64,000 nt of DNA, taken from Neopestalotiopsis rosae (taxonomy: Eukaryota; Ascomycota; Sordariomycetes; Amphisphaeriales; Sporocadaceae). Of this stretch, positions 34,350 through 44,465 are shown piece by piece (within the stretch, counting starts at the first letter, position 1; each line of letters starts with the position of its first letter). The position numbers were made by a program, and so were the translations under genes. Under the pieces are notes generated by a model. That model did no database searches. It saw only the letters and a program-made list of their open reading frames with translations, and had not been told where the DNA came from. The stretch spans positions 3,472,001 to 3,536,000 of the forward strand of contig JALGAS010000008.1 in NCBI GenBank assembly GCA_023078685.1, given 5' to 3'.

Positions 34350-35855
34350 CTAAGTATACCACGTAGGCTCGGGGATCTCGCCCAGGAGCTGATACCTGCC
34401 CAGCTCGCGGTTCTTGTACGAGACAGGGTCGTGCAGCGTGTGCGTGCGCACGTCCCGCCAGTACCGGTCGAGCCCGACGGCCGTGGCCGTGGCCCTGGAG
34501 CCCGTCACCTCGAACACGCCCGCCGTGACGCGCAGCGACGTGTCCGTCGTCGCCACCTTGGCGCTGGCCACCCACTCGGCCAGCTCGCCGCGCGCGCGCG
34601 CCGTCAGCCCTCCCCGCTGCGTCGAGGAGGGACCGCCGTGCTGGGCGTAGACGTCGTCCACCTCGCGCCCGGCCCTGTCTGCCAGCGCCTCTGCGGCCCG
34701 CAGGTGCGCCAGGAAGTTTCCGTAGGTCGAGAGCACGTAGAACTCGTCCGTGGCTTTTTCTTTGTTCTAAATGGGGAGGGTGGATCGTAAAGTTAGAAAC
34801 CAAGAATTGGAAGAACAAAAAAGTATACATTGTCCGGGTTCCCCACTTACATCGCCTCCATAGGGCCAAGCTCGTGTGTTCTTCGTAGTATACTTTGAGC
34901 CATATTCCAAAGCGCCGAGTGCGATACCTAGATAGAAATTGGCGAATACCAATTGAATGCTAGCATCACGTCAGTAATCAACATTCTTCTCTGGCCTATA
35001 TCCTCCAGAGGTAAGGAACCCACCCAGGCAATAGAAGGCTTGCAAAGGGAATTGCCAGCACGGACGGATCTGGTCTCTTTGTCTCTGGGTCCCATCCCAG
35101 TGCATCCGACCACTCTGCCTTGACGCCCTGTATCGTGACGCCTCCGGACTCTGTCAAGCGTAGTCCAACATTGTCCCAATTATGCTTGAAGGTGATGCCC
35201 GGCTGCTGGGTCGGCACAAAGGCAAATATATGATCCCCCGCCCCGTCGAGTACGCCCTCCAGGACGGTCAGGTCAGACACCACGCCGCCTGTATTGAAGT
35301 GCTTGGCTCCGTTGAAAATCAAATGATCCCCTTCGACCGTGATCTTCAGGTCAGCATCTCGTGGGTTGACAGCTCCTCCAATGAAATAGTTGTTGCTAAT
35401 GACGAGCTTTTGGATGCGATCAATCTGCTCGTCTCTTCCTATAATGTTGGCAGTGGTGGACCACAGTAAATGATAACCTAGCAACATTCCAATAGAGCTA
35501 TAACACATCTTGTCAACATTGCTCAGAATCTCATCGTTTGTTCCTCATCTTACCCGTCGGCTTTGGCGACTTCGCGGATGGCCCGGTAAGCTACACTCCA
35601 AGGCTGTCCTCCGCCGCCGTACTTAGTCCAGCCTAGAATCTTGAGCAAACCAGAGTGCTTGAGCAGTTGTACTTCGGCTCTGGGTGATTTGTTTTCCCTC
35701 TCACGCGCAGCCGCATCCTGCTCCAGTACAGCCGCCACATCTTTGGCACGCTGAATCCAGCCCGGTTCGTCTCCAGGCAGATCGGCCCATTTGGTTGCAT
35801 ACTCGTTGTACACTGCTGGGTCAGTGCTTGGCACTGTCTTGGTGGCGTCTGCCAT
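34350..35855 (-). CDS. DszC/SfnB-like flavin monooxygenase (acyl-CoA dehydrogenase fold)
   Basis: Exons 35855-35554, 35497-35024, 34959-34851, 34766-34350 (introns 56, 64 and 84 nt) give 433 aa. The fold is that of acyl-CoA dehydrogenases: an N-terminal helical part, a mid beta domain ('ADLKITVEGDHLIFNGAKHFNTGG'), and a C-terminal helical bundle. The C-terminal 'DRYWRDVRTHTLHDPVSYKNRE' is characteristic of the reduced-flavin-dependent desulfurisation group (DszC, SfnB), in which oxygen is added to a sulfur compound, rather than of beta-oxidation enzymes. No signal or targeting peptide was seen. The partner flavin reductase is not in the window. Substrate unknown; organosulfur use is an inference from the family. 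The first and last exons are GC-rich. Confidence 0.82.
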
Positions 35856-36562
35856 GTCTGTTTGTTTTGTCTATATTGGCTTGTTATGGATGGGAGCTGT
35901 GGTAAGATAAATGGGTTCAACGGACTCAAAGATGGTCAAAGCAGTGACAAAATGGTTGGAGGAAAATTCATGACCAAAGTCGGTGATCCCAAGGGTTCAA
36001 ATATCACTGGCGGTGTCACCCACTAATTCCGCACATCTGCCTGAGATATCCTTTCCTAATCACATCATCGCCGTCGTCCCAATTGCGTATTCAGGTTGCG
36101 GGATGTCGCCCTCGCATCTCCCCCTGCAGCCGTGATTGGCGTGATGGGTTTCAGGCGATCTCGCCAGGGTACAATTCACAGTCCCAAGACCCCAATAGTC
36201 CCGAATCTTATTTCTACATGCAATGAACACCCAGCATCTGATAATCATGCAGAGGACCAACACTGCTTTGGCTACGTCCCTCGAGATTGCATGTCCAAGC
36301 GATGTCAACGACAGCTCTGATTGGCAGGGTGCTTGCTATAGAGGCGGGGTCAGTGGCTACTATAGAATGCACGTCAACGAGGCCAAGAATGGCATCATTT
36401 ATCGACTGCTTCGTGACCTCCGCTGATCACAACTAGACTTTTCACCTTGCGAGACCCGGAATAGGTACTGAAAAGTAGATGTTGGATTATTCTAGGAGAA
36501 AAGTACCTATGCAGGATCTGATGACCATTGCCTTGTTCATGTGTACTGATTGCCTCGCGTTT
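35856..36562. other. Intergenic region, monooxygenase to methyltransferase
   Basis: About 700 bases with promoter of the monooxygenase at the left and the 3' UTR of the methyltransferase at the right. No gene seen. Confidence 0.5.
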
Positions 36563-37411
36563 TCAGTCCGAGGCCTTGCGGACAATGGCGATTTGAGCAA
36601 TGGCCTCTAGCGTGATATTCCCATCGCTATCAACACTGAACCCACTCTTCTTCTGCAGCAACTCTTTATACTTGCCCACGGCCTCATCCCACCTCTCCTC
36701 GTCCTCCTGAGTCCATCCCCCCTCGGGCTTGCCAATGGCGGTCCAGATGGCCACGGCAAACTCGTCTAGGTCGCGGACCGGCAAAAAGGCCGACTTCTCG
36801 TGCAGCTCCACGTCGTCGTGCGCAAAGCCCCCCTCGACCAGCAGGCTGCGGATGTAGTCCCGGTCCTTGTGCTGCGGCTTGGGCTCGACGGCGAGCTTGG
36901 CCTGGGGACCCCACACGGCCCGGCGCGTCTCGCCCGCGCACTCGCCTTGGGGGATCTGCAGCCAAAAGGCCGTGACGGCGGTGCCGCCCGGCTTGAGCGT
37001 GCGGTACATTTCCCGCGCCGCGGCGACGGGGTCCTTGAGGATGGGCAACCCAAAGGACAGGAAGACGTGGGAAAAGGTGTGGTCTGGGAACGTCGTCTTC
37101 TGCGCGTCCATGATCTCGGCCCGCGACGGCCAGCCTCTGCCCGATGCATTCTGGTTGTAGATGCCGACCATGGGCGGCTCCGCGTCCGTGGCGTGGATCT
37201 TGATGCCCTCGGGCGGTGCCGTGGCGAGAATGCTCTGAGTCACTGGCCCGAGGCCGCAGGCCGCATCGTGGATGATTGAACCCGCATGAAAAGGAGGGAG
37301 GAGTTCCATTTCATGCTTGGCAATCGTCAAGGTCTCATCGGCACCAATGATTTCAAAAAGTTTACTGTCAAAGGCTATAGCCTGCTTGGGGACGAAGCCG
37401 GAGGGGTCCAT
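36563..37411 (-). CDS. Class I SAM-dependent methyltransferase
   Basis: Single exon, 282 aa. Motif I is 'DAACGLGPVTQS' (residues 49-60), a post-I acidic 'ATDAEPPM' follows, then the motif 'FSHVFLSFGLPILKDPVAAARE' and the post-II 'LKPGGTAVTAFW', the usual order for small-molecule methyltransferases of the ubiE/polyketide type. The reading frame runs further upstream but only from a TTG; ATG 37411 gives a family-like start. The coding sequence is markedly GC-rich at third positions. Same strand as the monooxygenase gene, 707 bases from it; a joint role is possible but not shown. Substrate unknown. Confidence 0.8.
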   Translation of the reverse strand: MDPSGFVPKQAIAFDSKLFEIIGADETLTIAKHEMELLPPFHAGSIIHDAACGLGPVTQSILATAPPEGIKIHATDAEPPMVGIYNQNASGRGWPSRAEIMDAQKTTFPDHTFSHVFLSFGLPILKDPVAAAREMYRTLKPGGTAVTAFWLQIPQGECAGETRRAVWGPQAKLAVEPKPQHKDRDYIRSLLVEGGFAHDDVELHEKSAFLPVRDLDEFAVAIWTAIGKPEGGWTQEDEERWDEAVGKYKELLQKKSGFSVDSDGNITLEAIAQIAIVRKASD

Positions 37412-38605
37412 CTTCGCAAGGCGCAGTATCAAATCGCAGTATCAATCAAAGGAGCAAGTTTGTCAAGACTCAGGATCGTGGCGGGCAGAACACAAAAAGC
37501 AGACGACATGATCGCGGCCGCTCAACGCCTTTATGGCCCACTGTCAGATTATAGTCATGCAAAGGACGTGTTGGCGCACCATTGTTGGACCAGCTAACAA
37601 CCAACGGCTTCAAATGTCTAAAGGTAAAGTACCCAATCAAAAGGCGCAAAAATGAACCCCTAGATTCAGAGATCTGAAGCAGTGCGTCATGTCGCAAAAG
37701 TAGGCACTTGTTTTTGACTCGTGAGTGAGCTACATCGCAGGACAACATGAAATATAAAATATGAAGATTGAAGATTGAAAGGAACAAAATATGGAGAACA
37801 GGACTGGTGGAGAATGGGTAGGCTTATAATGGCGCGCATAAGCTTAACGCACAAGCTTATTACTGTAGTCAATGCTGTCATCCTTGATCGCAAAATGAGT
37901 TTCAAAGATGTCGCCTTTTGACCTGCACTGTTTTCTATTGACAGAAAATGTGGATGCGCATAGCGCTCGAAGTGATGAGTATTTGCTTTCTGCCTCTTCT
38001 CTTTCTCTCGCTACTCTTCATTCAGACATCACCAATGATATTTGCTGTTTTGTTCACGCCGAGCCTGGACCTAAACCCGAGCCATTCCTCGGCCTTTGTG
38101 CGACTGACTGCGATGCCCAATGCCTTGATATCAACTCCAACAATTTCATTGTCCTTCGTATCCCGCCGGGCGTATTTCTCAAATGTGAAGTTGGTATTGT
38201 GCATCATAAGCAAACGTGGGATCTCTTGATACCTGCGATTGGAGGGTTCCGGCATCGGTGCGCCCACATGGGTTAATGAAGGCCCCAGAGCGATGCCATC
38301 CTCCTTCCCAAAGGGGCATGAGGCAGTCCCCCGAATGCGACGCCAGAGGGCTCAGATTGCCAGCAATGCCAGGTGAGAGTACGCAATTCGTCCCCTATTG
38401 CCGTTCCCAGGGACATCATGCAAAAGATATGCAAAAGATTGGGAGATGCCGTACTACTATGCGCTCCACATTGGCAAAGGCTTATATATAGATGCCAAGC
38501 CGGCAGCTTAGATCGCTTGCAGATTGCCCGTCCAGAGCCGCAAGCCGCATTGCGAACCCTTCAGTCCATATAGTCTTGTATATACTATTAGAACAGCACC
38601 AGAAA
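37412..38605. other. Divergent intergenic region; one doubtful small frame
   Basis: A minus-strand frame (ATG 38255 to stop near 38022, about 77 aa, with 'FTFEKYARRDTKDNEIVGVDIK') has coding-like codon use but no family resemblance, and all three plus frames are also open there. It could be a small gene or a relic; I would not annotate it as CDS. Confidence 0.3.
38482..38490 (+). promoter_or_regulatory. Probable TATA box of the S1/P1 nuclease gene
   Basis: TTATATATA lies 116-124 bases before the nuclease ATG, a suitable place for a TATA element with a short 5' UTR. Judged only by sequence and position. Confidence 0.45.
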
Positions 38606-39613
38606 ATGCTCTCCATCAAGACTCTGGCATTGGCGTCGGCCAGCCTTCCGGCGGCCAGCGCCTGGGGCACGCTCGGCCACGCCACCGTCGCCTACATTGC
38701 GCAAAACTACGTCGACGACACGGTGAAGTCGTGGGCGCAGGGCCTGCTGGGCGACACGTCGGACTCATACCTGGCCAACGTGGCGTCGTGGGCCGACGAG
38801 TACCGGGCCACGACGGCGGGCAAGTGGTCGGCGCCCTTTCACTTCATCGACGCCGAGGACAGCCCGCCCACCGACTGCAACGTCGACTATGACCGCGACT
38901 GCGGCAGCACGGGCTGCTCCGTCTCGGCCATTGCCAACTACACGCAGCGCGTCGGCGACGGCCGCCTGAGCGACGCCAACACGGCCGAGGCGCTCAAGTT
39001 CCTGGTGCACCTCCTGGGCGACGTGACGCAGCCCCTGCACGACGAGGCCCTCGACGTCGGCGGCAACACCATCACCGTCACCTTTGACGGCTACGACGAC
39101 GACAACCTGCACTCGGACTGGGACACGTACATACCCGAGAAGCTCGTCGGCGGCTCCGCCCTGAGCGACGCCAGCACCTGGGCCAACGAGCTCATACAGG
39201 AGATCGACAGCGGCAGCTACAAGAGCGTGGCCGCCAGCTGGATCGCCGGCGACGACCCCGACGCCGCCGTCGACTCGGCCATGACCTGGGCCACCGACGC
39301 CAACGCCTTTGTCTGCACCGTCGTCATGCCCGACGGCGTCGCCGCCCTGCAGGAGGGGGACCTCTACCCCACCTACTACAACAGCGTCACGCCCACCATT
39401 GAGCTCCAGATCGCAAAGGGCGGGTACCGCCTGGCCAACTGGCTCAACCTGCTCTACTCGACCAAGGTGGCCAAGGTCAAGCGGGACGGCGTCTTGGTCT
39501 CCAAGAAGGATGTCGATCTGTCGGGACGTGAGTTCCTGCCTCCTCCGAGACCCCTGAGCGAGGCCAAGAAGAAGAGAACTGCGTTTGGGTACCAGTGCAA
39601 CCACCAACACTAG
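38606..39613 (+). CDS. Secreted S1/P1 single-strand-specific nuclease
   Basis: A trinuclear-zinc nuclease that degrades single-stranded DNA and RNA and removes 3'-phosphates, secreted for nutrient recovery. Single exon, 335 aa. Signal peptide 1-19 ends 'PAASA', leaving Trp20 as the mature N-terminus; in P1 nuclease this Trp is itself a zinc ligand. Other ligands can be read: His25 ('WGTLGH'), Asp in 'SWADEYR', His in 'PFHFID', His/Asp/His in 'LVHLLGDVTQPLHDE', and His/Asp in 'NLHSDWD'. Cysteines ('DCNVDYDRDCGSTGC') fit a disulfide-stabilised enzyme. Coding GC is very high, unlike the flanking AT-rich DNA. ATG 38606 is chosen because it begins the signal peptide, although the frame is open further upstream. 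Confidence 0.95.
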   Translation: MLSIKTLALASASLPAASAWGTLGHATVAYIAQNYVDDTVKSWAQGLLGDTSDSYLANVASWADEYRATTAGKWSAPFHFIDAEDSPPTDCNVDYDRDCGSTGCSVSAIANYTQRVGDGRLSDANTAEALKFLVHLLGDVTQPLHDEALDVGGNTITVTFDGYDDDNLHSDWDTYIPEKLVGGSALSDASTWANELIQEIDSGSYKSVAASWIAGDDPDAAVDSAMTWATDANAFVCTVVMPDGVAALQEGDLYPTYYNSVTPTIELQIAKGGYRLANWLNLLYSTKVAKVKRDGVLVSKKDVDLSGREFLPPPRPLSEAKKKRTAFGYQCNHQH

Positions 39614-40199
39614 GCGATATGGAGGGTCTATGTTTTGAGCCGAACCTGCACCGAGACTGTGCCAGTTGAGAGTGATTTCTTTCAGCCAAGTCAATGATAA
39701 ATGAATTTTATTTAATCAACCAATGTCCTTGACATTAATTCGCTGTGAGCTATGATAATCGGAATTTTGCAAGTGAACCGGTCTCACACTCAAAGATGGT
39801 TATCAGCAGTGGCAGAGTGCAATGAATCTGCTCTGTATGAGTCAGAAGTCGAAGGGGCTGTCAAGATCAAGTCAGACCCCCGTCGTGTCTTATGCGCTGT
39901 TAACGAAATGGTTTCCACCACATTGAACGACGGCTAGGAAGGTAGGCAATTGTTTTGAGCCAAATCTGGTGCACTTAACACTATGCAAAGAGGCAAATGT
40001 GGAGTACAACTCGCGCGCAGATCATTCATTAATTATCGTCATGTCGGAAACATCCCCTTGGGATACATATAAACTCGGACCAGCAGCAGGTCAACTCCAT
40101 GCCGAATATGAGATCATTGCCTAAACATGCTCTTGTGCAAAACGCCGTCATCCTGCCATGCTTTCCTATGACACCGAAACCTTGCTCTATAGCCACGAA
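39614..40199. other. Convergent intergenic region
   Basis: 3' UTRs of the nuclease and the phosphodiesterase. Nothing else seen. Confidence 0.5.
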
Positions 40200-42720
40200 C
40201 TAAAACAAAAAGCTAGCGCCCCTGCTCGAAATTACGAATTTGCAGCCCAACTGTACGTGGGCGTCTTCGTCATGTTCATGGAGCTGTTCCAAAATAGTTT
40301 CACCCGCTGATGCATCGTCTCTGAAATTGTCTTTCACATGAATGATCACAACCGTGAGGCCAGCCAACGGTTGTGACGACTGTGGCTTCTGTGGCAGAGT
40401 CACAGACATTGTAGGATCCAGGTCCTTGAGAGTCAACTCGGCAGTGGGCGTCGCAAGGTGTGGCGTGGGTGGCGACGAATCGGTATCCGAGTCTGGGAAT
40501 GAAAGCTGCACCTTTGTAGATTTTGGCGACACTGGTTGTTCGTCCGGGACAGACCTGGCGCTCGGATGCGCACGGCGCGCGCCATCTTGCCGCTCCCGTT
40601 TTCGTTTCTTAGTCGTCTCGAGTTTGGGCGGCATCCGGCGGGCAAGTTCGACTTCGCTAGCCAAGGTCTGCATCTCCTCGATAATGAATCGTGGGGCATG
40701 GTGGCCAAAAAGACGATCATCGGTTTGGCTGTCGGTGTAACTACACTCGATAAAGATGGCGGCGAGATGACCACTGGCTATTCTGGGTGCCGCCTCTTTC
40801 CAAACGATCAAGTTGCGGGGCGACAACGAGATACAATCCGGTTCGACATCACCAAAGATGAGCACCTCTTTCCCGCTTTTGCTATGTCTGATGAAATAGG
40901 CGGTTGAGTCGTAGACGCATATCGATTCTTGTTCTTGACTCACGCCGCCGGATGACCGGGCTATACTCGCGTGCCTGAACAAGCTCATGCTAGTTGGGCC
41001 CGAGGCAGCACCACTTCCGGGGGCGCCTCTTGGCGACATGGTCGAAAGGTCTGCACTCCCAATCCGTGAAGAAGAGGCCGAGCCTCGATGTGCGTGTCGT
41101 TCCATGCAGTGGCCATGACTAACGCCAAAAGCCTTTACCGCGAGCCCATCCGAAATCTCTATGTAGCCCTTGCCTGCGCCATCCCCTAGAGCTGGGCTAC
41201 CACCTTCGACAAGACGCATATAAGTGACAAGACCTGCGCCATTGTTTTCGTCGGACAAGTTAGGCCATATGATGTTGTTGAAGATGTGCGTCTTGAATGC
41301 TGAGATAGTCGAGGGAAGGCCTGCCAGGCGTTTCGGCCGGTTTCCCTGAAGCCCGGCGGTATTGATAACAAAACCGGCAATATGGTCAATGTGTGGATGG
41401 GTGATGAGGTATGTATCGACAAGCTGTTTCGTAACTTCAGCAGCATTCACTTTTGGGCATTTCGATGCGATTTCCAAGCCGGCAAAAGGGCCAGACTCGA
41501 GTTTGTGTGGCAATGGTATATCCTCGCCCAAGCCTTGCGGTTGTGTTTTCTCGAGGATATCAACGATACCAGACAAGTGGGTGCCCGCATCCACAGCTAC
41601 CATGGAGCTTCGACCCCATCCCGAGTTTGCGGAACGCACAAGCAGACCAGTGACATTGTTCTCCAGAGGACCGCCGCCGGAGCCCTATGAGATTGGCATG
41701 TCAGTATATAGGCGTATAACGTACCAAGCGAGACGATAGATTATAGGTGACGAGGGCAGTGAATCCAGAACATGGTATGCAAGTAGGTGCTTCAACTTTG
41801 GCTGCATCCAGCAATAGCAAACAGTAAGTAAATAAGGCGCGCCTGGTTTGGCGCCGTCACTCAAGTGGGTGACGTCACTGCATAACAATTCAACGATGGC
41901 CATAGAGTTGAGTTGCTACAAAGTTACGAGGGATGTCTCCAGTGAAGGGGTATACCCAGTGGAGGCAGAGATCTTTCCGAGATTCTTGCAAAAAGCGATT
42001 GCTTGATGTGAAGCGCTGCACTCAGCCCGGTCCGCCAGGTGAGAGGGTAGGACTTCTGTCACACTTCCCAGACAGGATCAAGGATGCAAGCTGACATTGG
42101 CGCAAGTGCATAAATGCGAACCTGAGAGACAAGCGGTCGGCCTGAGGTTTCACCCGCGACTCGAGGATCCCTCAAAACAAAGGATATCGCATTATTTTAC
42201 TTTGTGCTGACAGCCGGCATTGCGCATTCGAAGGCCCCCAAACCCAAAGGCTAACGAAGCCGAGTCAAGCTGCAATGCAAGCGCCGCGGCGTGTCCCATA
42301 GGCGTGGAGCCGGGCCCCGTCAATTGCCAGCGGCCATAAAGTGGGATAGAAGCGGATACGGGTCCCATAAGTCGGTCCAGCCACTGAAGCGAATGAGGTT
42401 GAGCACCCGCTTCCATTTATGGCAACTCGAGTGTTGAAGCCGCAATAATAAGTGTGCCCATTCACTTTGGTGGCTAGACAGTCACTGGGGCAGCAACTGG
42501 AATTGGACCGTATGTTGGGCGATGCGCACCGCAATTCCATCGGTTCTGATGGTGATTTGATTTCTTGATGGCGATAACCGGATTGCGATCATGTGAAAGG
42601 GTGCAATTGCCATGGGGAAGAAAATAGAAGCACTGAAATGGGAAAAGCAGCAAAGCAACTCACCAGCACGATGACCTGCAGGGCGGGTCTTGGACCCTCT
42701 TCCGATACCTCGTCGACCAT
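40200..42720 (-). CDS. PDE1: Class II (low-affinity) 3',5'-cyclic-nucleotide phosphodiesterase
   Basis: Hydrolyses cAMP to AMP and so ends PKA signalling; the yeast relative Pde1 is the low-affinity enzyme. Two exons: 42720-42664 (19 codons, ending 'ALQVIVL') and 41684-40200, joining in phase 0 to form the conserved N-terminal 'VIVLGSGGGPLENNVTGLL'; 513 aa. The metal-binding class II signature is 'THPHIDHIAG' (His115, His117, Asp119, His120), followed by 'GVSHGHCMERH', 'FIRHSKSGKEVLIFGDVEPD' and 'FIECSYTDSQTDDRLFGH' of the metallo-beta-lactamase-like fold. A disordered Lys/Arg-Ser-Pro insert (about residues 355-430) may be phosphorylated. The intron (41685-42663, 979 nt) is more than ten times the local median and holds a perfect CRE. 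The frame continues upstream of ATG 42720 only to a GTG. Confidence 0.92.
41870..41877. promoter_or_regulatory. CRE palindrome TGACGTCA inside the long PDE1 intron
   Basis: Perfect octamer recognised by CREB/ATF-type bZIP factors, flanked by further GTCAC half-sites (41856-41860 and 41874-41878), 186-193 bases upstream of exon 2 in the gene's own orientation. A cAMP-responsive or stress bZIP site in a cAMP phosphodiesterase gene would make a feedback loop; function is inferred from sequence alone. Confidence 0.4.
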
Positions 42721-44465
42721 TCCTGTCCAAGAGTCCCACGCCGCAGTGGAGAGGATGATTTCTTGTTGGTGTAGATGGCAAGAAAGGAGAGAGGAGCTCA
42801 AAAATGAAAGGGGGTTCGAGAGAATAAGATGTCGAAAAAGAGGCCTGGTCCGTCTCTGTACCGACCAGCCTTCGAGGCGATGATGCACCTTGCCGCAAGC
42901 AAACTCCCATGGGATTTGATTGCGAGTTTGGGATCTGTCAATGGCGCGCGTGTTCCCTTACGCACAGTAGGCCTGGTACACGTGACGTCTCTGTTCTGGT
43001 GGCGGAAGGTCTCCGGATTTTCGAGTTGGAGGGGCTCCAGCTTCTGCTTGCCTTTGGGGGTCTGGTCTGGTACGTATCGGCTCGCCCTGTCGCCCTGTCT
43101 GGTTCCAATGGGTATCAAATGTTCCCCCGATGCGATTCCTCGTTTCCGATCTCTTTTGGCCGTCTTTTCTGGAATGTTAAAGATGAAGCACGTAAGGTTA
43201 GTAATTTTTCTCTCCGCACCCGCAAGCCAGGCCCCTGCCCCGCGGTGGTTCAATCAAAGAAGAAGAAGAAGAAAAAATGTACAAGGAAACTTTCTTCTTT
43301 TCTTCCCTAAGTATTGTCCACGAACACAAAGTTGTGCCTCGAGCTGCGGGACGGGCGCTACTTTATTTCCCAATTTAACTTCACCCAGCGGCCAGAGCTG
43401 ACCAAATTTGACCCCCCGCGACCCATTCCACCGGCTAAGGTAGGTAGCTGGGAGATAGGCAGGCAGGGTTCATGTTGCCTGGCTCTCATAGCTCGTAGCT
43501 CTCTGCGCGGCTAGATTTTACTTGTCGTACTTAGTGAGGTAGGTATGCATACCTATTCTTGACCTATGTAATCATTACCCATTATCCGTCGACGATCTAG
43601 CGGTTAAGGCAAAGAGACACAGCGCTAGAGAGCAGCGCGATCAATAAAACCGAGCGTCTGCTGTAACTATAACACTCACTATCTGATCATTGATGAAATG
43701 TTCTCCATGTCACCATTCCTGAGATCCCGCCGCCGTCTTCTCCAGCCGACGAACCAGGCTCTCCAAGGTCGCCCGAGGCTGCAAAGAAGCTTCACTTAGC
43801 GGCGCCTTGTCAATCGGCAACGCCGTTCCCCGCGATCCCCTTCGGGTGATGCGGCCGAGAAGGAACATGCACTCTTACGCCCAGTACCGCCCATAGCTGC
43901 AGCTCAGGGTAGCTCTCATCATCTCCATCTACTGTGTACAGCCAGTCAATCGCCTTCGTCCACCCTGCGGAGTCTGTACCTACATATATGGTTGCCGGCG
44001 GGGCCGTTGACCTCCAGGACCTAATGCATATATCTTCATGGATTAAATGCAGGTCGCAGCCTTTGTTGCCCAAGAATGGCATTTTCAATCATGTGCACAT
44101 AACGTAACGGCTCTTCATCGCTGATCCAAGGGGTGATTCACAGTCACGGAAAGGTCTCAGATACACGGGATTATTTTCGCAAATTTAATGCATAGAGTTC
44201 ATGCAAGCTGCAATCTGATTGGCTTTGGGCCTGAATAATAACTGTATTCTTGGCCTTGTGACTAAGGTACTACTTACGGGGAGACATAGAACAGGAAAGG
44301 AGTGAATATGGCGCAGCACAATCAGAGAAACTGCATCTCGACACAGACCCGGAGAAGAAAACATCATTCCACCTTACCTTGGCTTGGTGTCTTGTTTCGA
44401 CTGCGATCCGTGGAGATTATTCAGTTACCAATACGGCCCTGGAAGTTTCTTGTCGTTTGTATCTT
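42721..44465. other. Intergenic region upstream of PDE1
   Basis: Contains the PDE1 promoter, a GAA/AGA run near 43257-43272, and a minus-strand frame at 43810-44082 ('GCDLHLIHEDICIRSW') that looks weakly coding but matches nothing I know. No tRNA fold could be completed around 43590. Confidence 0.45.

Noticed and set aside
34054..34869. 271-residue minus-strand frame across the monooxygenase 3' end
   Set aside because: Out of frame with the monooxygenase exon; Arg/Gly-rich shadow of GC-rich coding DNA and intron.
38022..38255. Minus-strand small frame with 'DNEIVGVDIKALG'
   Set aside because: Codon use is plausible, but all plus frames are open too and no homology is recognised; left as a note in the spacer.
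43585..43660. tRNA-like 'TAGCGGTTAAGGC' D-arm
   Set aside because: No matching acceptor stem, anticodon arm or T-loop could be found downstream.
43810..44082. Minus-strand frame of about 90 aa
   Set aside because: Somewhat coding-like, but no recognisable domain, splice context or partner; too weak to call.
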